Shown here one piece after another: positions 25,678 to 36,632 of a stretch of DNA of 64,000 nucleotides (within the stretch, counting starts at the first letter, position 1; each line of letters opens with the position of its first letter). The DNA comes from Haemophilus influenzae (lineage in GTDB: Bacteria > Pseudomonadota > Gammaproteobacteria > Enterobacterales > Pasteurellaceae), in NCBI RefSeq assembly GCF_900475755.1, contig NZ_LS483411.1, forward strand, positions 806,001 to 870,000, written 5' to 3'. The notes beneath the pieces are model-generated. The model did not search any database. It saw only the letters and a list, made by a program, of their open reading frames with translations, and was not told the DNA's origin. A program made the position numbers and the translations under genes.

Positions 25678-26964
25678 TTATTTAAGTATTTTCCAAGCTC
25701 TGAAGCCGTAAACGGCAATTACTACAAAACAGATTAATGGTAGGATAAAGGAGAAATTTACTGCTGGAAGTCCCATAACTTCGCCTTGGTCAATAATCAT
25801 TCCTTGTAGTGGTGGCATTAATGCGCCGCCTACAATAGCCATTACTAAGCCTGCAGCTCCTAATGTCGATTCCTCTTTTAAGCCATAGAGGGCAATACCA
25901 TAAATGGTAGGGAACATTAAAGACATAAAACCTGAGGTCAAAATTAGGCAGTATAGACCCCATATACCGTCAATAAAGATAACTCCGAGAATACTTAAAA
26001 AACCACCAATAGCAAAGAGCATCAGCATAAATTCTGCTTTTAAATATTTCATTAATGCCGTGCTAATAAAGCGACTGCTAATAAAAATAGCCATAGCAAT
26101 GATGTTAAAGTTTTGCCCCTCAGCTTTAGTGAAGCCTAAACGTTCAGCATATTGTACGATAAATGTCCAACACATAATTTGAACACCCACGTAAAAGGCT
26201 TGTGCGATCACACCCTCACGATATTTAGCTTTTTTAGCCAGTTTGCTTATTGCACTTTTAAAGCTAATTTGTCCACTTTCTTCTACTTTTACAGCAGGCA
26301 TTTTTTTCAACCCAATGATAATAAACATTGTAACTACGACAAAACCAAGTGCTATGTAAGGATCGCGAATTTCAGCTAAATCATGGGTGCGAATCCCCAT
26401 TTTTTCTGCTTCAGACAGGGTGTGGTAAATCAAATTTCCTGCAGCATCACGTTTGTCAGATTCAAGATTCGTTAGGACTAACTGGGAAGCAACAAACATA
26501 CCTGTTATTGAACCAAGCGGATTAAATGATTGTGCGAAATTTAAACGACGTGTAGCTGTTTGCGGATCTCCCATTGCAAGAATATAAGGATTGGCAGTGG
26601 TTTCCAAAAAAGCAAGCCCAAAGGTTAAAATATAAAGGGAGATTAAAAAGAAATTAAATGTTTCATATTGCGCAGCTGGCCAAAATAAAAATGCACCTAT
26701 TGCATAAAGAGCAAGCCCCAGAAGAATCCCCGCTTTGTAGCTATAGCGACTTGCAAATAATGCCGCAGGAATAGCCATTGTGCCGTATCCTCCATAAAAA
26801 GCTAATTGTACCAATGCCGCTTCTGAGGCTGGAATTTCCATTACTGTTTGAAATACTGCGACCATCGGATTGGTAATGTCGTTGGCAAATCCCCAAAGAG
26901 CAAATAAGCTAGTAATAAGCACAAAGGGGGCGATGAATTTCTTTTCTAAAACTTTGGCGTTCAT
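25678..26964 (-). CDS. fucP: L-fucose:H+ symporter
   Basis: Imports L-fucose across the inner membrane. 428 residues, major facilitator superfamily, about twelve hydrophobic segments. The N-terminal region has LFALWGFANDITNPMVAVFQ and the FucP-type AFLETTANPYIL motif with the acidic residue used in proton coupling. Last gene of the fucR-I-K-U-A-P cluster, 38 bases after fucA. Cytosolic substrates of fucI/K/A depend on its uptake. Confidence 0.94.
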   Translation of the reverse strand: MNAKVLEKKFIAPFVLITSLFALWGFANDITNPMVAVFQTVMEIPASEAALVQLAFYGGYGTMAIPAALFASRYSYKAGILLGLALYAIGAFLFWPAAQYETFNFFLISLYILTFGLAFLETTANPYILAMGDPQTATRRLNFAQSFNPLGSITGMFVASQLVLTNLESDKRDAAGNLIYHTLSEAEKMGIRTHDLAEIRDPYIALGFVVVTMFIIIGLKKMPAVKVEESGQISFKSAISKLAKKAKYREGVIAQAFYVGVQIMCWTFIVQYAERLGFTKAEGQNFNIIAMAIFISSRFISTALMKYLKAEFMLMLFAIGGFLSILGVIFIDGIWGLYCLILTSGFMSLMFPTIYGIALYGLKEESTLGAAGLVMAIVGGALMPPLQGMIIDQGEVMGLPAVNFSFILPLICFVVIAVYGFRAWKILK

Positions 26965-27002
26965 AATGTTTTCCTCATGTAAGTGATGGGGTATAACAAG
27001 GT

Positions 27003-27653
27003 TTAGGATTCTTCAATACGTAATCCATAGGTGTGGAATTTACCTAACACTACCTGCATTTGCTCTTTGCTGAGCAGTGGAATTTCTAATCCTGTAGAGA
27101 GTAATTTCAAATACCAAGATGCTAATACTTCTACTTCTTGTGCAAGCCATAAAGCTTTATCTAGGTTTTCTCCGCAAGTGATTAAACCATGGTGTGCTAG
27201 TAAAATGGCTTTACTTTCTTTGATTCCTGTTGCGACATAACTAGCTAATTCGTGAGTACCAAATGTTGCGTAAGGTACACAAGGAATATGATCTGTGCCG
27301 CCTACGGCTACCATATAATGAATTGCAGGAATAGGTTTCTCGAGAATGGATAAGCCTGCACAGTGAATGGAATGATTGTGGACAACGGCATTTGCTTCAG
27401 GGCGAGTATGATAAACACTCAAGTGAAATTGCCATTCGCTTGATGGTAATTTATTTTCTTCGTGTTTACCATTTCCATCAACATAAACAATGTTTTCTGG
27501 CTTCATTAAGTGATATGGCATACCTGTCGGGGTAATCAGCATTCCATCTTTATAACGAACACTAACGTTTCCCGCCGTGCCTTGATTTAAACCTAATTTT
27601 GTCATTTCAAGACAAGTATCAATGATTTTTTGTGATAATTCTGTTCTGTTCAT
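27003..27653 (-). CDS. fucA: L-fuculose-1-phosphate aldolase
   Basis: Zn2+-dependent class II aldolase that cleaves L-fuculose 1-phosphate to dihydroxyacetone phosphate and L-lactaldehyde. 216 residues, close to E. coli FucA. The catalytic Glu lies in the LPSSEWQFHLSVYH region, and metal-binding histidines are in VVHNHSIHCAG and later in LLAHHGLITCG. The phosphate-binding GNVSVR is near residue 29. 19 bases separate it from fucU. Confidence 0.95.
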   Translation of the reverse strand: MNRTELSQKIIDTCLEMTKLGLNQGTAGNVSVRYKDGMLITPTGMPYHLMKPENIVYVDGNGKHEENKLPSSEWQFHLSVYHTRPEANAVVHNHSIHCAGLSILEKPIPAIHYMVAVGGTDHIPCVPYATFGTHELASYVATGIKESKAILLAHHGLITCGENLDKALWLAQEVEVLASWYLKLLSTGLEIPLLSKEQMQVVLGKFHTYGLRIEES

Positions 27654-27672
27654 TTTGTAATACCTCTATTGT

Positions 27673-28107
27673 TTATAAAATGGGAGTAACCCCTTTTTTA
27701 ATGATAATGTTGCCATATTTTGCGATCTCACCACTGACAACAACAGCATAAGCCTGTTTAGCACGTGTATAAAAATCGAAGCGTTCTAGACAGGTTAAAT
27801 TTGGTGTGAAACCGACCGCACTTTTAATCGCATTTAAGTAACGAGTTTCAACATTCGGATCTAAAGAATCTCCCTCAACTGCTTTCATCATCAACAGAGG
27901 GGCATCAACATAAGCATCAAATTCGAATAAGGGAGTTATTGCTTCAAGTAAAATATCTATAGATATACCATCTGCACGTATTACATTTTTATGTAGTGAA
28001 TGTGCAGGAAAATGAGCGTCAGCTAGAACTATTTCATCGCCATGTCCCATTTCGGCGAGGGTTTTCAGTAATTCAGGGGAAAGAGCTGGGTGAATACCTT
28101 TTAGCAT
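27673..28107 (-). CDS. fucU: L-fucose mutarotase
   Basis: Interconverts alpha and beta anomers of L-fucose, speeding entry to the isomerase. 144 residues of the RbsD/FucU family, starting [20 protein letters not shown]; His and Asp residues in [17 protein letters not shown] form the active site region. Tightly packed between fucK and fucA. An uptake signal interrupts its coding region at about 27815. Confidence 0.95.
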   Translation of the reverse strand: MLKGIHPALSPELLKTLAEMGHGDEIVLADAHFPAHSLHKNVIRADGISIDILLEAITPLFEFDAYVDAPLLMMKAVEGDSLDPNVETRYLNAIKSAVGFTPNLTCLERFDFYTRAKQAYAVVVSGEIAKYGNIIIKKGVTPIL

Positions 28108-28120
28108 TTTATTGTTCCTT

Positions 28121-29533
28121 CTAATTTGGGTAAATTCTTTTTCTTGTTGGTTGCATCTCTTGCTGTGCTACGTTTACATTTTCGTAAATGCCTACGCCTG
28201 CAAAGGTAAACATTGCGGCACCGAGTACAGTACTTTCAGCAATGTCCACAACATCAATCGGTAAATTTAAGGTGTTTGCACGGATTTGATTCCACAATAC
28301 ATTTTTTGAGCCACCCCCAACACAAATTAAGCTTTTAGCTTGGAACTGACTGACTTGATGTAGCACGGATAAACCGTTTTTGAGTTGATTTGCCATATGT
28401 TGTAATGCGCTGACATAAATTTCTCCACGAGTAGCAAACATAGAAAGTCCACTGATATTACCTTGTCCTAGTTGGCTAAAAATACCTTCAAAATTGACCG
28501 CACTTTTTCCTGCATGAAAAGCCTGTTCTCCCTCTTTGATCATTGTGGTGTAATAGTGATCGCTGCCATAAACATCGGAAAATAATAATTTACCTAACCA
28601 TTCTATTACGCCAGAACCCACCCATTGCACCGCAGGGTTAAAGCAATTGGATTGTGCATCAAATTCAGTGGTTAAGCCTTGAGAAACAAACTCAAATCTA
28701 GGTTCTGCGTGCTGGGTTCTAGCCATTAAGATTTCCCAAGTGCCAGAACTTAACACAGGCTGATTCAGCCCAGCACCAGACCCAAACACAGCAAATTGGG
28801 TATCATGTCCACAAGAAATGACAGGTACAGGATTTAACCCCCATTTCTGGGCTAATGGTGTACGTAATTTTCCAATTTTTTCACCTGCATAACGCATAGG
28901 AGGGAAATGGTTATTACTTAAACCCAGCGAGGCTAAAATCGATGGATCCCAATTACCGTTAGTAAGGTTTGTCATCATTGATGTTCCCGCCATTGTGTGA
29001 TCTGTTGTGAATTGACCAGTTAAGCGTTGAGTGAGCATTGATGAAATAAACACGAATTTAGTCATTTTTTGGAAAATATCTGGCTTATGTGTTTTTAACC
29101 AATGTAATTTAAATAAGGTATTAAAACTGTATTGACCAATGCCGTTACGTTGATAAAGGGATTTGATATCTAATTGATTAGATAGATTTTCCATTACTGG
29201 TATGGTTCGTGGACACTTCCATGAAATAATCGGATAAAGCTGTTGATCATTTTCATCAAAAGGTGCGCCATCCACGCCGAATGTGGTAACAGATATTCCT
29301 ACAATATCTTTTAAATCAATACCTTGTTGCATTAATTGATTGAAGGTTTGAGTTGCACAAGAGGTTAATTTTTGCCAGATTTCTTCAATATCCCAAATAT
29401 GATAATCAGATGATTCGATTCCTTGTTTTGTATTATTAGCAAGGTGATGAGAGGCAAGAATTTGTCCTTTTTCATTTATCGCAATGGTGCGTAAATTTGT
29501 TGCGCCACAGTCAAAAATCAATGCGATAGCCAT
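28121..29533 (-). CDS. fucK: L-fuculokinase
   Basis: Phosphorylates L-fuculose to L-fuculose 1-phosphate with ATP. FGGY-family kinase with an actin-like fold. The ATG at 29533 ([16 protein letters not shown]) is preceded by GAGGAG and gives 470 residues; an in-frame ATG at 29557 has no such site. The phosphate-1 motif FDCGATN is N-terminal, and the adenosine motif CVGGGSKN lies in the C-terminal domain. fucK is one of the seven H. influenzae MLST loci; it is intact here. Confidence 0.95.
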   Translation of the reverse strand: MAIALIFDCGATNLRTIAINEKGQILASHHLANNTKQGIESSDYHIWDIEEIWQKLTSCATQTFNQLMQQGIDLKDIVGISVTTFGVDGAPFDENDQQLYPIISWKCPRTIPVMENLSNQLDIKSLYQRNGIGQYSFNTLFKLHWLKTHKPDIFQKMTKFVFISSMLTQRLTGQFTTDHTMAGTSMMTNLTNGNWDPSILASLGLSNNHFPPMRYAGEKIGKLRTPLAQKWGLNPVPVISCGHDTQFAVFGSGAGLNQPVLSSGTWEILMARTQHAEPRFEFVSQGLTTEFDAQSNCFNPAVQWVGSGVIEWLGKLLFSDVYGSDHYYTTMIKEGEQAFHAGKSAVNFEGIFSQLGQGNISGLSMFATRGEIYVSALQHMANQLKNGLSVLHQVSQFQAKSLICVGGGSKNVLWNQIRANTLNLPIDVVDIAESTVLGAAMFTFAGVGIYENVNVAQQEMQPTRKRIYPN

Positions 29534-29605
29534 AAAAACTCTCCTCAGCGCAGTCAAAAATCATTATGTTTTTGACCGCACTTTTTTATAAAAACAAATT
29601 AGGGG

Positions 29606-31375
29606 TTATTTATAAAGCGGACCAAAGTTTTGGCAGGCTCGATAATCTTGCCCTTCCTTGTCTTGACCAAATCCATTCCAAGCACTAGGGCGGAAAATAT
29701 TTTTCTCTGATATATTATGCATACAGACTGGAATGCGTAACATTGAAGCAAGAGTGATTAGATCAGCCCCCACATGACCGTGAGTCGCTACACAGTGGTT
29801 TGCTCCCCAATTTGCCATGACTGAATACACATCAGTAAATGCACCTTTTCCAGTTAAACGAGGAACAAACCATGTTGTTGGCCAAGTTTCATTAGTACGT
29901 TGATTTAATTTATTATGTACATCTTGAGGTAGGTCGATTGACCATCCTTCAGCAATTTGTAGAACGGGACCTAGACCTTTAATAAGGTTAATGCGGTGCA
30001 TTGTAAACGGTATGCCACCTTTGGTTAGGAATTGAGAAGATAAACCGCCCCCACGAAAATATTCGTGAACAGCAGGACACCAACGCGTATTTTCTAAGCA
30101 ACGTTTTGCTTCTTCTTCGGTGACATCCCATGCCGGTTTTAAGGTTGGATTGCCTTGAGCATCTTGATGCTCTCCTGTTCCATCAAGTGCAGCTGAACCT
30201 GAATTGATTAAATGAATGAATCCACTTTCAGGTCGCCATCCAGTAACACGCTCAACCGAATCTTGACTCCAATAAGTACGCACATCTGCGAAAATTTGAG
30301 CTTTGCCAGTTAATTGATGCCCAAATAACATTCCTATTGCATTTAAACTATCATTTTCCGTGGCAAGAATATAAGGTGGACGCACGCCATTCCAGTCATA
30401 AGTTGAATTGAGCATTGCCTCCATAAAATCTCCGTTTGGCAAATGATCAGTCCAATGACGCTGCCCTTGAAAACCTGCTGCAATGGCATTATGGCCTAAG
30501 GCTTCTTCTGCATAATTTAATGTTGCTAATTTTGGATTTCCTACCATCAAATCACGAGTGATAATGGTCATTTTCACAACATTTTCCCAAAGTTCTGCAC
30601 GCTCTTCCGCATTGCGTTGATTCTCTAGGCTATTTACATCAACCCCTTCTTTGCAATATTGTTTAACCCAACTCAAGGCTAAATCAACTTCTTCTTGATC
30701 ATAAATTTTGCGGTCTAAACGGCGTTTAATTTCCATCATATCCACATATTCATTCCGCATACCTAAATATTCTTGGAAGAAAGCTTGATTTACAATAGAG
30801 CCTGCAATTCCCATGGAAACTGACCCGATAGATAAATAGGATTTTCCTCGAATACTTGCCACAGCAAGCCCAGCACGAGCAAAACGCAATAATTTTTCTT
30901 TTACATCTTCAGGAATGTTTGTGTCATCAGCTTCTTGAACTTCTGTACCGTAAATGGAAAAGGCTGGTAGTCCTAATTGAGAATGACCAGCAAGGGCGGC
31001 AGCTAAGTAAACCGCACCTGGGCGTTCCGTGCCGTTAAGTCCCCAAATTGCTTTAGGCATGTGAGGATCCATATCAATGGTTTCTGATCCATAACACCAA
31101 CAAGGGGTAACGGTAATGGTTAATCCAACGTTTTCGCGTTTAAATTTATCCGCACAGACGGCTGCTTCAGCTACACCACCGATAGTGCTATCTGCAACTA
31201 CACATTCAACAAAAGTACCATCTGTATGACGAATATGTGTTTGTAATAATTGAGCAACAGATTGAGCCATACGCATTGTTTGGCTTTCAAGAGATTCTCG
31301 AACTCCCATTCGACGACCATCAATAGTTGGACGAATACCGATTTTTATGCGATTTAATTGAGTAGCAAGAGCCAT
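29606..31375 (-). CDS. fucI: L-fucose isomerase
   Basis: Converts L-fucose to L-fuculose with Mn2+. The ATG at 31375 ([20 protein letters not shown]) follows AAGGAGTG and gives 589 residues, near the E. coli 591; an upstream in-frame ATG at 31420 has no support. The family-typical [15 protein letters not shown] and [20 protein letters not shown] (metal ligand Glu and Asp) are present, as is the C-terminal [11 protein letters not shown]. First enzyme gene after the operator-rich fucR-fucI gap. Confidence 0.96.
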   Translation of the reverse strand: MALATQLNRIKIGIRPTIDGRRMGVRESLESQTMRMAQSVAQLLQTHIRHTDGTFVECVVADSTIGGVAEAAVCADKFKRENVGLTITVTPCWCYGSETIDMDPHMPKAIWGLNGTERPGAVYLAAALAGHSQLGLPAFSIYGTEVQEADDTNIPEDVKEKLLRFARAGLAVASIRGKSYLSIGSVSMGIAGSIVNQAFFQEYLGMRNEYVDMMEIKRRLDRKIYDQEEVDLALSWVKQYCKEGVDVNSLENQRNAEERAELWENVVKMTIITRDLMVGNPKLATLNYAEEALGHNAIAAGFQGQRHWTDHLPNGDFMEAMLNSTYDWNGVRPPYILATENDSLNAIGMLFGHQLTGKAQIFADVRTYWSQDSVERVTGWRPESGFIHLINSGSAALDGTGEHQDAQGNPTLKPAWDVTEEEAKRCLENTRWCPAVHEYFRGGGLSSQFLTKGGIPFTMHRINLIKGLGPVLQIAEGWSIDLPQDVHNKLNQRTNETWPTTWFVPRLTGKGAFTDVYSVMANWGANHCVATHGHVGADLITLASMLRIPVCMHNISEKNIFRPSAWNGFGQDKEGQDYRACQNFGPLYK

Positions 31376-31518
31376 AGTTACACTCCTTTGTTTGTGCTTA
31401 AGTAAGAATGATGAAATCACTGCGGAACAAATTGTGCTTTCATTGAATTAGAGTGTGAAAGAAAAATGATGAGGAAAATAGTAAGAAATGAAATTTTAAT
31501 GAAATTTTGTTGCAAAAC

Positions 31519-31608
31519 TGAGAAGCAGATCACAAAAATTGACCATATTTAAGGAAATATATATGACCGATCTTTTAAATTTTTAATAATTTTCGGTCAA
31601 AATGGTCA
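31519..31608 (-). promoter_or_regulatory. fucI control region: CRP-like site and repeated TGACC half-sites
   Basis: TGAGA-AGCAGA-TCACA (31519-31534) is one base from the CRP consensus. Nearby are TGACCAT (31540-31546), TGACCGA (31564-31570), TCGGTCA (31593-31599) and ATGGTCA (31602-31608), with a further CGGTCAT (31624-31630) inside the fucR end. These are inverted copies of one motif, as expected for an operator of the DeoR-type regulator FucR. CRP control of fucose use is inference. Confidence 0.55.
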
Positions 31609-31615
31609 TATTTTT

Positions 31616-32365
31616 TTATAAAACGGTCATTATATCGTGTAGCTCACAATATTTTTGTAAGTTATCTGGAAGTGGTTGATCAGAAAAAATCGTATCAATT
31701 TTGCTTAAATCGGTAAGTTGAATCAAACTTTTCTTTTCAAACTTAGAAGAATCAATTAACAAATAAGCACGTTCTGAAGCCTCTATCATTTTTCGTTTCA
31801 AAGAGGCATTCAGCTCATTTGATTCCCAGATATTACCGTTTTGATCAATTCCTGAACAAGAAAACACGGAAAAATTAATATGTAATCGTTGTAATAAGTA
31901 CTCAGATAAGGGACCGTAAAATGCTTCATATTTTGCTGAATAAACTCCGCCAGTGACAATAGTTTTAACATTGGATTTATTAACTAGGGCATTAATGTTA
32001 AACATTGAGTTGGTTACTACTGTACAAGGAATATCGGGCATTAAATAAGCAAAATACCAACTTGTTGAGCTTGCATCTAAACCTATAACGGCATTTTCAT
32101 ATAGCAAATCCAAGGCTTTTTGGGCAATATGTCGTTTAGCTGTTGCATTAATATGTTTTCGAGTTTGGAAAAATGAACCTAAATCTTTGGTTTTATTACT
32201 CACTGCTCCTCCGTGTGTTCGGTGCAATAAGCCTTTGTTCGCTAATTTGTTCAAATCGCGACGAATGGTTTCCACCGAAATATCACAATGCTGTGCAAGT
32301 TCTATTACGCTGGCTTTTCCTTGTTGATTTACCCATTGTAAAATTAATTCATCACGATAATTCAT
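31616..32365 (-). CDS. fucR: DeoR-family regulator of L-fucose genes
   Basis: 249 residues. The N-terminal helix-turn-helix has CDISVETIRRDLNKLANKGLLHRTHGGA, the DeoR signature split over residues about 28-55. A C-terminal sugar-phosphate sensing domain follows (VIGLDASSTSWYFAYL, FSCSGIDQNG). In E. coli FucR responds to fuculose 1-phosphate and activates the regulon. Located first in the cluster on the same strand as the fuc genes, 240 bases before fucI, and divergent from rapA. Confidence 0.88.
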   Translation of the reverse strand: MNYRDELILQWVNQQGKASVIELAQHCDISVETIRRDLNKLANKGLLHRTHGGAVSNKTKDLGSFFQTRKHINATAKRHIAQKALDLLYENAVIGLDASSTSWYFAYLMPDIPCTVVTNSMFNINALVNKSNVKTIVTGGVYSAKYEAFYGPLSEYLLQRLHINFSVFSCSGIDQNGNIWESNELNASLKRKMIEASERAYLLIDSSKFEKKSLIQLTDLSKIDTIFSDQPLPDNLQKYCELHDIMTVL

Positions 32366-32563
32366 CTCTTTTCCCTACACGGTGGATTTAGTCGAGATTC
32401 TAGTTTACGCTTGAGTATGTTGAAAATCCAAGAATAAATTATATTGGGGGTGACGTATATCTTCATAAAAGTGCGGTCAATTTTTTGTGAGTTTCTTTTC
32501 AAGAGTATGCGAGCTACAATACGCCCCAAAATTTTATCAATGTAAATCAGAAAGAGAATTATT

Positions 32564-35335
32564 ATGCCCTTTGCTATTGGTCAGCGTTGGTTGAGTGAAA
32601 GTGAAAACGCTTTAGGATTAGGTGTTATTACCGCATTAGATCAACGAACCGTCACGATTTATTTCCCCGCAGCAGATGAAACGAGGATATATGCTGCTGC
32701 ACAAGCGCCTTTAAGTCGAATTGTGTTTAGCAAAGGCGAAACATTATCCCATCAAGCTGGCTGGCAAGGCGAGATTTTAGACGTTCAAAATATGAACGGT
32801 TTGTTGTTTTATTTAGTTAAAACCCCACAAGATGAAGATGTCATTGTGCAAGAACGTGATATTTCGCCGATTATTTCTTTTAGCCAAGCGAAAGATCGTT
32901 TGTTTTCAGCGCAAATTGATCGCAGCAGTCATTTTGCATTGCGTTATCGCACGCTTTGTCATCAGCAAGCACAATTTAAATCGCCATTGCGTGGTTTACG
33001 CGGAACGCGTGCGGGTTTAATTCCCCATCAGCTTCATATTGCAGCAGAGGTTGGTAATCGAGTTAATCCTCGCGTGTTATTGGCTGATGAGGTTGGTTTA
33101 GGGAAAACCATTGAAGCAGGAATGATTTTGCAGAATCAACGTTTTGCTGAGAAAGTGCAACGTGTTCTTATTATCGTGCCAGAAACTTTGCAACATCAAT
33201 GGCTGGTGGAAATGCTTCGTCGTTTTAATTTGCATTTTTCACTTTTTGATGAAGAACGTTGCAACGATTTTGATCTTGATGCTGTTAATCCATTCACGAC
33301 TGAAAGCTTAATTATTTGTTCTCTAAATTGGTTAGAAACGCATCCAAACCGAGTAGAGCAGGCACTTGATGCTCAATTTGACTGTTTAATTGTAGACGAA
33401 GCGCATCATCTGGTATGGTCAGAAAGCGCACCAAGTGCAGCTTATTTATTAGTTGAACAGCTTGCTCGCATCATTCCCTCTGTCTTGTTACTCACTGCAA
33501 CTCCAGAGCAACTTGGGCAAGAAAGTCATTTTGCTCGTTTGCGTTTACTGGATCCAGAACGTTTCTTTGATTATCAAACCTTTGTGAAAGAGCAGGAACG
33601 CTACCAACCTGTGGTTAATGCTATTGAATCTTTGCTGGCAAATAAGGCATTAAGTGCGGTAGAAAAAAATCATATTTCTGATTTGTTGCTTGAACAAGAT
33701 GTTGAGCCACTTTTTAAAGCGATTGCATCAAATAATGATGAAGAACAGCATCGTGCCCGTCAGGAATTGATTCAAGCCTTAATTGATCGTCACGGTACGG
33801 GGCGTATGTTATTTCGCAATACACGTCAAGGCGTGAAAGGTTTTCCACACCGTGTTTACCACCAAATTACACTCTCGGAAGAGAATGATAAAATTGATTG
33901 GCTGATTGATTTCCTTAAACTACATCGCGATGAAAAAATTTTTGTGATTTGCCAGACGGCGGCAACGGCGATTCAGTTAGAACAAATTTTACGTGAACGT
34001 GAGGCGATTCGAGCAGCGGTGTTCCACGAAAAAATGTCGATTATCGAACGGGATAGAGCTGCCGCTTATTTTGCGGATTTAGAAAACGGTGCGCAGGTTT
34101 TACTGAGCTCGAGTATTGGCTCGGAAGGACGTAATTTCCAATTTGCGGCAAATTTAGTGTTATTTGATTTACCGACAAATCCTGATTTATTGGAACAATG
34201 TATTGGGAGATTAGATCGTATTGGACAAAAACGTGATGTGCAAATTTATGTGCCTTGTGCGAAAGATTCGCCTCAAATTCGTTTAGCGCGTTGGTACAAT
34301 GAGGGGCTGAATGCTTTTGAACAAACCTGCCCAATGGGAATGGCATTATTTTCGCAGTTTGAGGACGAGTTGGAAAAAGTGCGGTCAAATTCTACCGCAC
34401 TTTCAGAGAATGAATTTTCTGAATTATTAAAACAAACTAAAACTGCGCGGGAAAAACTCAAGATTAAGTTAGAAAAAGGTCGCGATCGTTTATTAGAGCT
34501 AAATTCTCATGGCGGTGAGCAAGCACAAGCGTTAGCGGATCAAATTGCTGATGAAGATAATTCGCCTGAGCTTGTGAATTTTGCTTTAAAATTATTTGAT
34601 ATTATTGGCGTAGAGCAAGAAGATCTTGGCGCAAATAGTATTGTGATTAGCCCAACTGGGACAATGCTTGTGCCTGATTTTCCGGGTTTAAAAGAAGAAG
34701 GTGTGACGGTTACCTTTGATCGAGAATTTGCCCTTGCTCGCGAAGAAATGGAATTCTTGACTTGGGATCATCCTATGATTCGTCAAGGTATTGATCTTGT
34801 TGCTTCGGGTGATATTGGCAAAGCCGCAATGGCATTGCTTGTAAATAAACAACTGCCCGCTGGAACCTTATTAATTGAATTGATTTACCTGGTGGAAAGT
34901 CAATCGCCAAAAGGATTACAGCTTAATCGTTTTTTGCCGCCAACGCCTATTCGTCTGCTTCTTGATAACAAAGGAAATAACATTGGTGAGCAGGTTGCCT
35001 TTGAAACATTGCATAGCAAATTGAAACCACTTGGTAAAAATATTGCCAATCAAATGGTAAAAATGGCGCGGGGTAATATTGAAGCCTTGATTACACGAGG
35101 CGATCAACTGGTAAAATCTTTAGCTGAACCGATTATTACCGAAGCTAAAAATCAGGCAGATCAACAATTAAGCGCAGAAATTAATCGTTTGCAGGCTTTG
35201 CGAGCGGTAAATCAAAATATTCGCCAAAGCGAAATTGATATTTTGGAACAACAACGAACACAATCACTGGATGAGCTTTCTAAAGCAAATTGGCGTTTGG
35301 ATTGCTTGCGTATCATTGTGACGAACAAGGAATAA
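32564..35335 (+). CDS. rapA: RNA polymerase-associated SWI2/SNF2 ATPase RapA
   Basis: Binds RNA polymerase and helps recycle it after transcription. 923 residues, a little shorter than E. coli RapA (968). Two N-terminal Tudor-like beta domains precede the SNF2 helicase with Walker [13 protein letters not shown] (about residue 174) and the DEAH box VDEAHHLVW. The helicase C domain has [13 protein letters not shown] and [11 protein letters not shown]. An inverted uptake-signal pair (34377-34402) lies in frame within the coding region. rluA begins 3 bases after the stop. Confidence 0.94.
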   Translation: MPFAIGQRWLSESENALGLGVITALDQRTVTIYFPAADETRIYAAAQAPLSRIVFSKGETLSHQAGWQGEILDVQNMNGLLFYLVKTPQDEDVIVQERDISPIISFSQAKDRLFSAQIDRSSHFALRYRTLCHQQAQFKSPLRGLRGTRAGLIPHQLHIAAEVGNRVNPRVLLADEVGLGKTIEAGMILQNQRFAEKVQRVLIIVPETLQHQWLVEMLRRFNLHFSLFDEERCNDFDLDAVNPFTTESLIICSLNWLETHPNRVEQALDAQFDCLIVDEAHHLVWSESAPSAAYLLVEQLARIIPSVLLLTATPEQLGQESHFARLRLLDPERFFDYQTFVKEQERYQPVVNAIESLLANKALSAVEKNHISDLLLEQDVEPLFKAIASNNDEEQHRARQELIQALIDRHGTGRMLFRNTRQGVKGFPHRVYHQITLSEENDKIDWLIDFLKLHRDEKIFVICQTAATAIQLEQILREREAIRAAVFHEKMSIIERDRAAAYFADLENGAQVLLSSSIGSEGRNFQFAANLVLFDLPTNPDLLEQCIGRLDRIGQKRDVQIYVPCAKDSPQIRLARWYNEGLNAFEQTCPMGMALFSQFEDELEKVRSNSTALSENEFSELLKQTKTAREKLKIKLEKGRDRLLELNSHGGEQAQALADQIADEDNSPELVNFALKLFDIIGVEQEDLGANSIVISPTGTMLVPDFPGLKEEGVTVTFDREFALAREEMEFLTWDHPMIRQGIDLVASGDIGKAAMALLVNKQLPAGTLLIELIYLVESQSPKGLQLNRFLPPTPIRLLLDNKGNNIGEQVAFETLHSKLKPLGKNIANQMVKMARGNIEALITRGDQLVKSLAEPIITEAKNQADQQLSAEINRLQALRAVNQNIRQSEIDILEQQRTQSLDELSKANWRLDCLRIIVTNKE
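34377..34402. repeat. Inverted uptake-signal pair inside rapA
   Basis: AAGTGCGGT (34377-34385) and ACCGCACTT (34394-34402) with an 8-base loop, translated as KVRSNSTAL. This arrangement normally forms terminators between genes. Confidence 0.9.
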
Positions 35336-35337
35336 AA

Positions 35338-35997
35338 ATGGCATTGATTGAATACAATCCGCCTCTTGAACCTTATTTGGATATTATTTATCAAGATAAT
35401 CATTTGTGCGTGGTGAACAAACCTAGCGGTTTGCTTTCTGTGCCGGGTAATCAACCACAATATTACGATAGTGCAATGAGCCGAGTGAAAGAAAAATTCG
35501 GCTTTTGCGAGCCAGCTCATCGTTTGGATATGGCAACGAGCGGTATTATTGTGTTTGCTTTAAGTAAGGCGGCAGATCGTGAATTAAAACGTCAATTTCG
35601 CGAACGTGAACCGAAAAAACATTATCAAGCGATTGTTTGGGGGCATTTGGAGAAAGATTATGGCGAGGTAAATTTGCCAATGATTTGTGATTGGGAAAAT
35701 CGTCCTCGCCAACGTTTGGATTTCGTTTTAGGGAAAAGAGCGGTCACAAAATTCGAAGTTTTAGCACGTTTGCCCAATAACAGTACTCGCGTGAAACTGA
35801 CGCCCGTGACAGGCAGATCTCATCAATTACGCTTGCACATGTTAGCTTTGGGGCATCCAATTCTAGGCGATAAATTTTATTCGCATCCTCAGGCTAAAGC
35901 TATGTCGCCAAGATTATGTTTGCACGCAGATGAATTGACGATTACCCACCCCATTACAGGGGAAACAATGACCTTTAATGCGAAGTCAGATTTTTAA
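35338..35997 (+). CDS. rluA: RluA-family 23S rRNA/tRNA pseudouridine synthase
   Basis: Isomerises uridine to pseudouridine; E. coli RluA modifies 23S U746 and U32 of some tRNAs. 219 residues from the ATG at 35338, which has an AAGGA site overlapping the rapA stop; the upstream in-frame extension lies within rapA. The catalytic aspartate is in AHRLDMATSGIIVFA. The family motifs VVNKPSGLLSVPG and the C-terminal TGRSHQLRLHM are present. There is no N-terminal S4 domain, as is usual for RluA. Translationally coupled to rapA. Confidence 0.92.
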   Translation: MALIEYNPPLEPYLDIIYQDNHLCVVNKPSGLLSVPGNQPQYYDSAMSRVKEKFGFCEPAHRLDMATSGIIVFALSKAADRELKRQFREREPKKHYQAIVWGHLEKDYGEVNLPMICDWENRPRQRLDFVLGKRAVTKFEVLARLPNNSTRVKLTPVTGRSHQLRLHMLALGHPILGDKFYSHPQAKAMSPRLCLHADELTITHPITGETMTFNAKSDF

Positions 35998-36023
35998 ATT
36001 TCCGTAGAAGCACGAGATCACGA

Positions 36024-36602
36024 ATGAAAAATTTTTTAGCTCAACAAGGAAAAATCACGCTAATTCTCACCGCACTTTGTGCGCTTATTTATATTGCTCA
36101 ACAGCTGGGTTTTGAAGACGATATTATGTATTTGATGCACTACCCCGCTTACGAAGAGCAAGATAGTGAAGTGTGGCGTTATATCTCACATACATTGGTA
36201 CATTTATCTAATTTGCATATTTTGTTTAATCTGTCTTGGTTTTTTATTTTCGGTGGAATGATTGAACGCACTTTTGGTTCGGTCAAATTATTGATGTTGT
36301 ATGTTGTAGCATCTGCCATAACAGGCTATGTGCAAAATTATGTATCTGGCCCCGCTTTCTTTGGGCTTTCTGGTGTTGTATATGCTGTGTTGGGTTATGT
36401 ATTTATATGTGATAAATTGAATCATCATTTATTCGATCTGCCAGAAGGTTTTTTCACAATGTTATTGGTGGGGATCGCATTAGGTTTTGTTAGCCCCTTA
36501 TTTGGTGTTGAAATGGGAAATGCAGCGCATATTTCAGGCTTGATTATCGGCTTGATTTGGGGATTTATTGATAGCAAATTACGTAAAAATTCGCTAGAGT
36601 AA
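36024..36602 (+). CDS. glpG: GlpG rhomboid intramembrane serine protease
   Basis: Cleaves membrane proteins within the lipid bilayer. 192 residues with six hydrophobic segments, lacking the N-terminal cytosolic domain of E. coli GlpG. The catalytic serine is in FFGLSGVVYAVLG and the histidine in NAAHISGLIIG. The conserved HLSNLHILFN motif is present. It lies 26 bases after rluA and 30 before glpR. An uptake signal codes for part of the first membrane segment. Confidence 0.95.
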   Translation: MKNFLAQQGKITLILTALCALIYIAQQLGFEDDIMYLMHYPAYEEQDSEVWRYISHTLVHLSNLHILFNLSWFFIFGGMIERTFGSVKLLMLYVVASAITGYVQNYVSGPAFFGLSGVVYAVLGYVFICDKLNHHLFDLPEGFFTMLLVGIALGFVSPLFGVEMGNAAHISGLIIGLIWGFIDSKLRKNSLE

Positions 36603-36632
36603 GCCTGTTTTATTTGGATTAAAGGATTTGCT

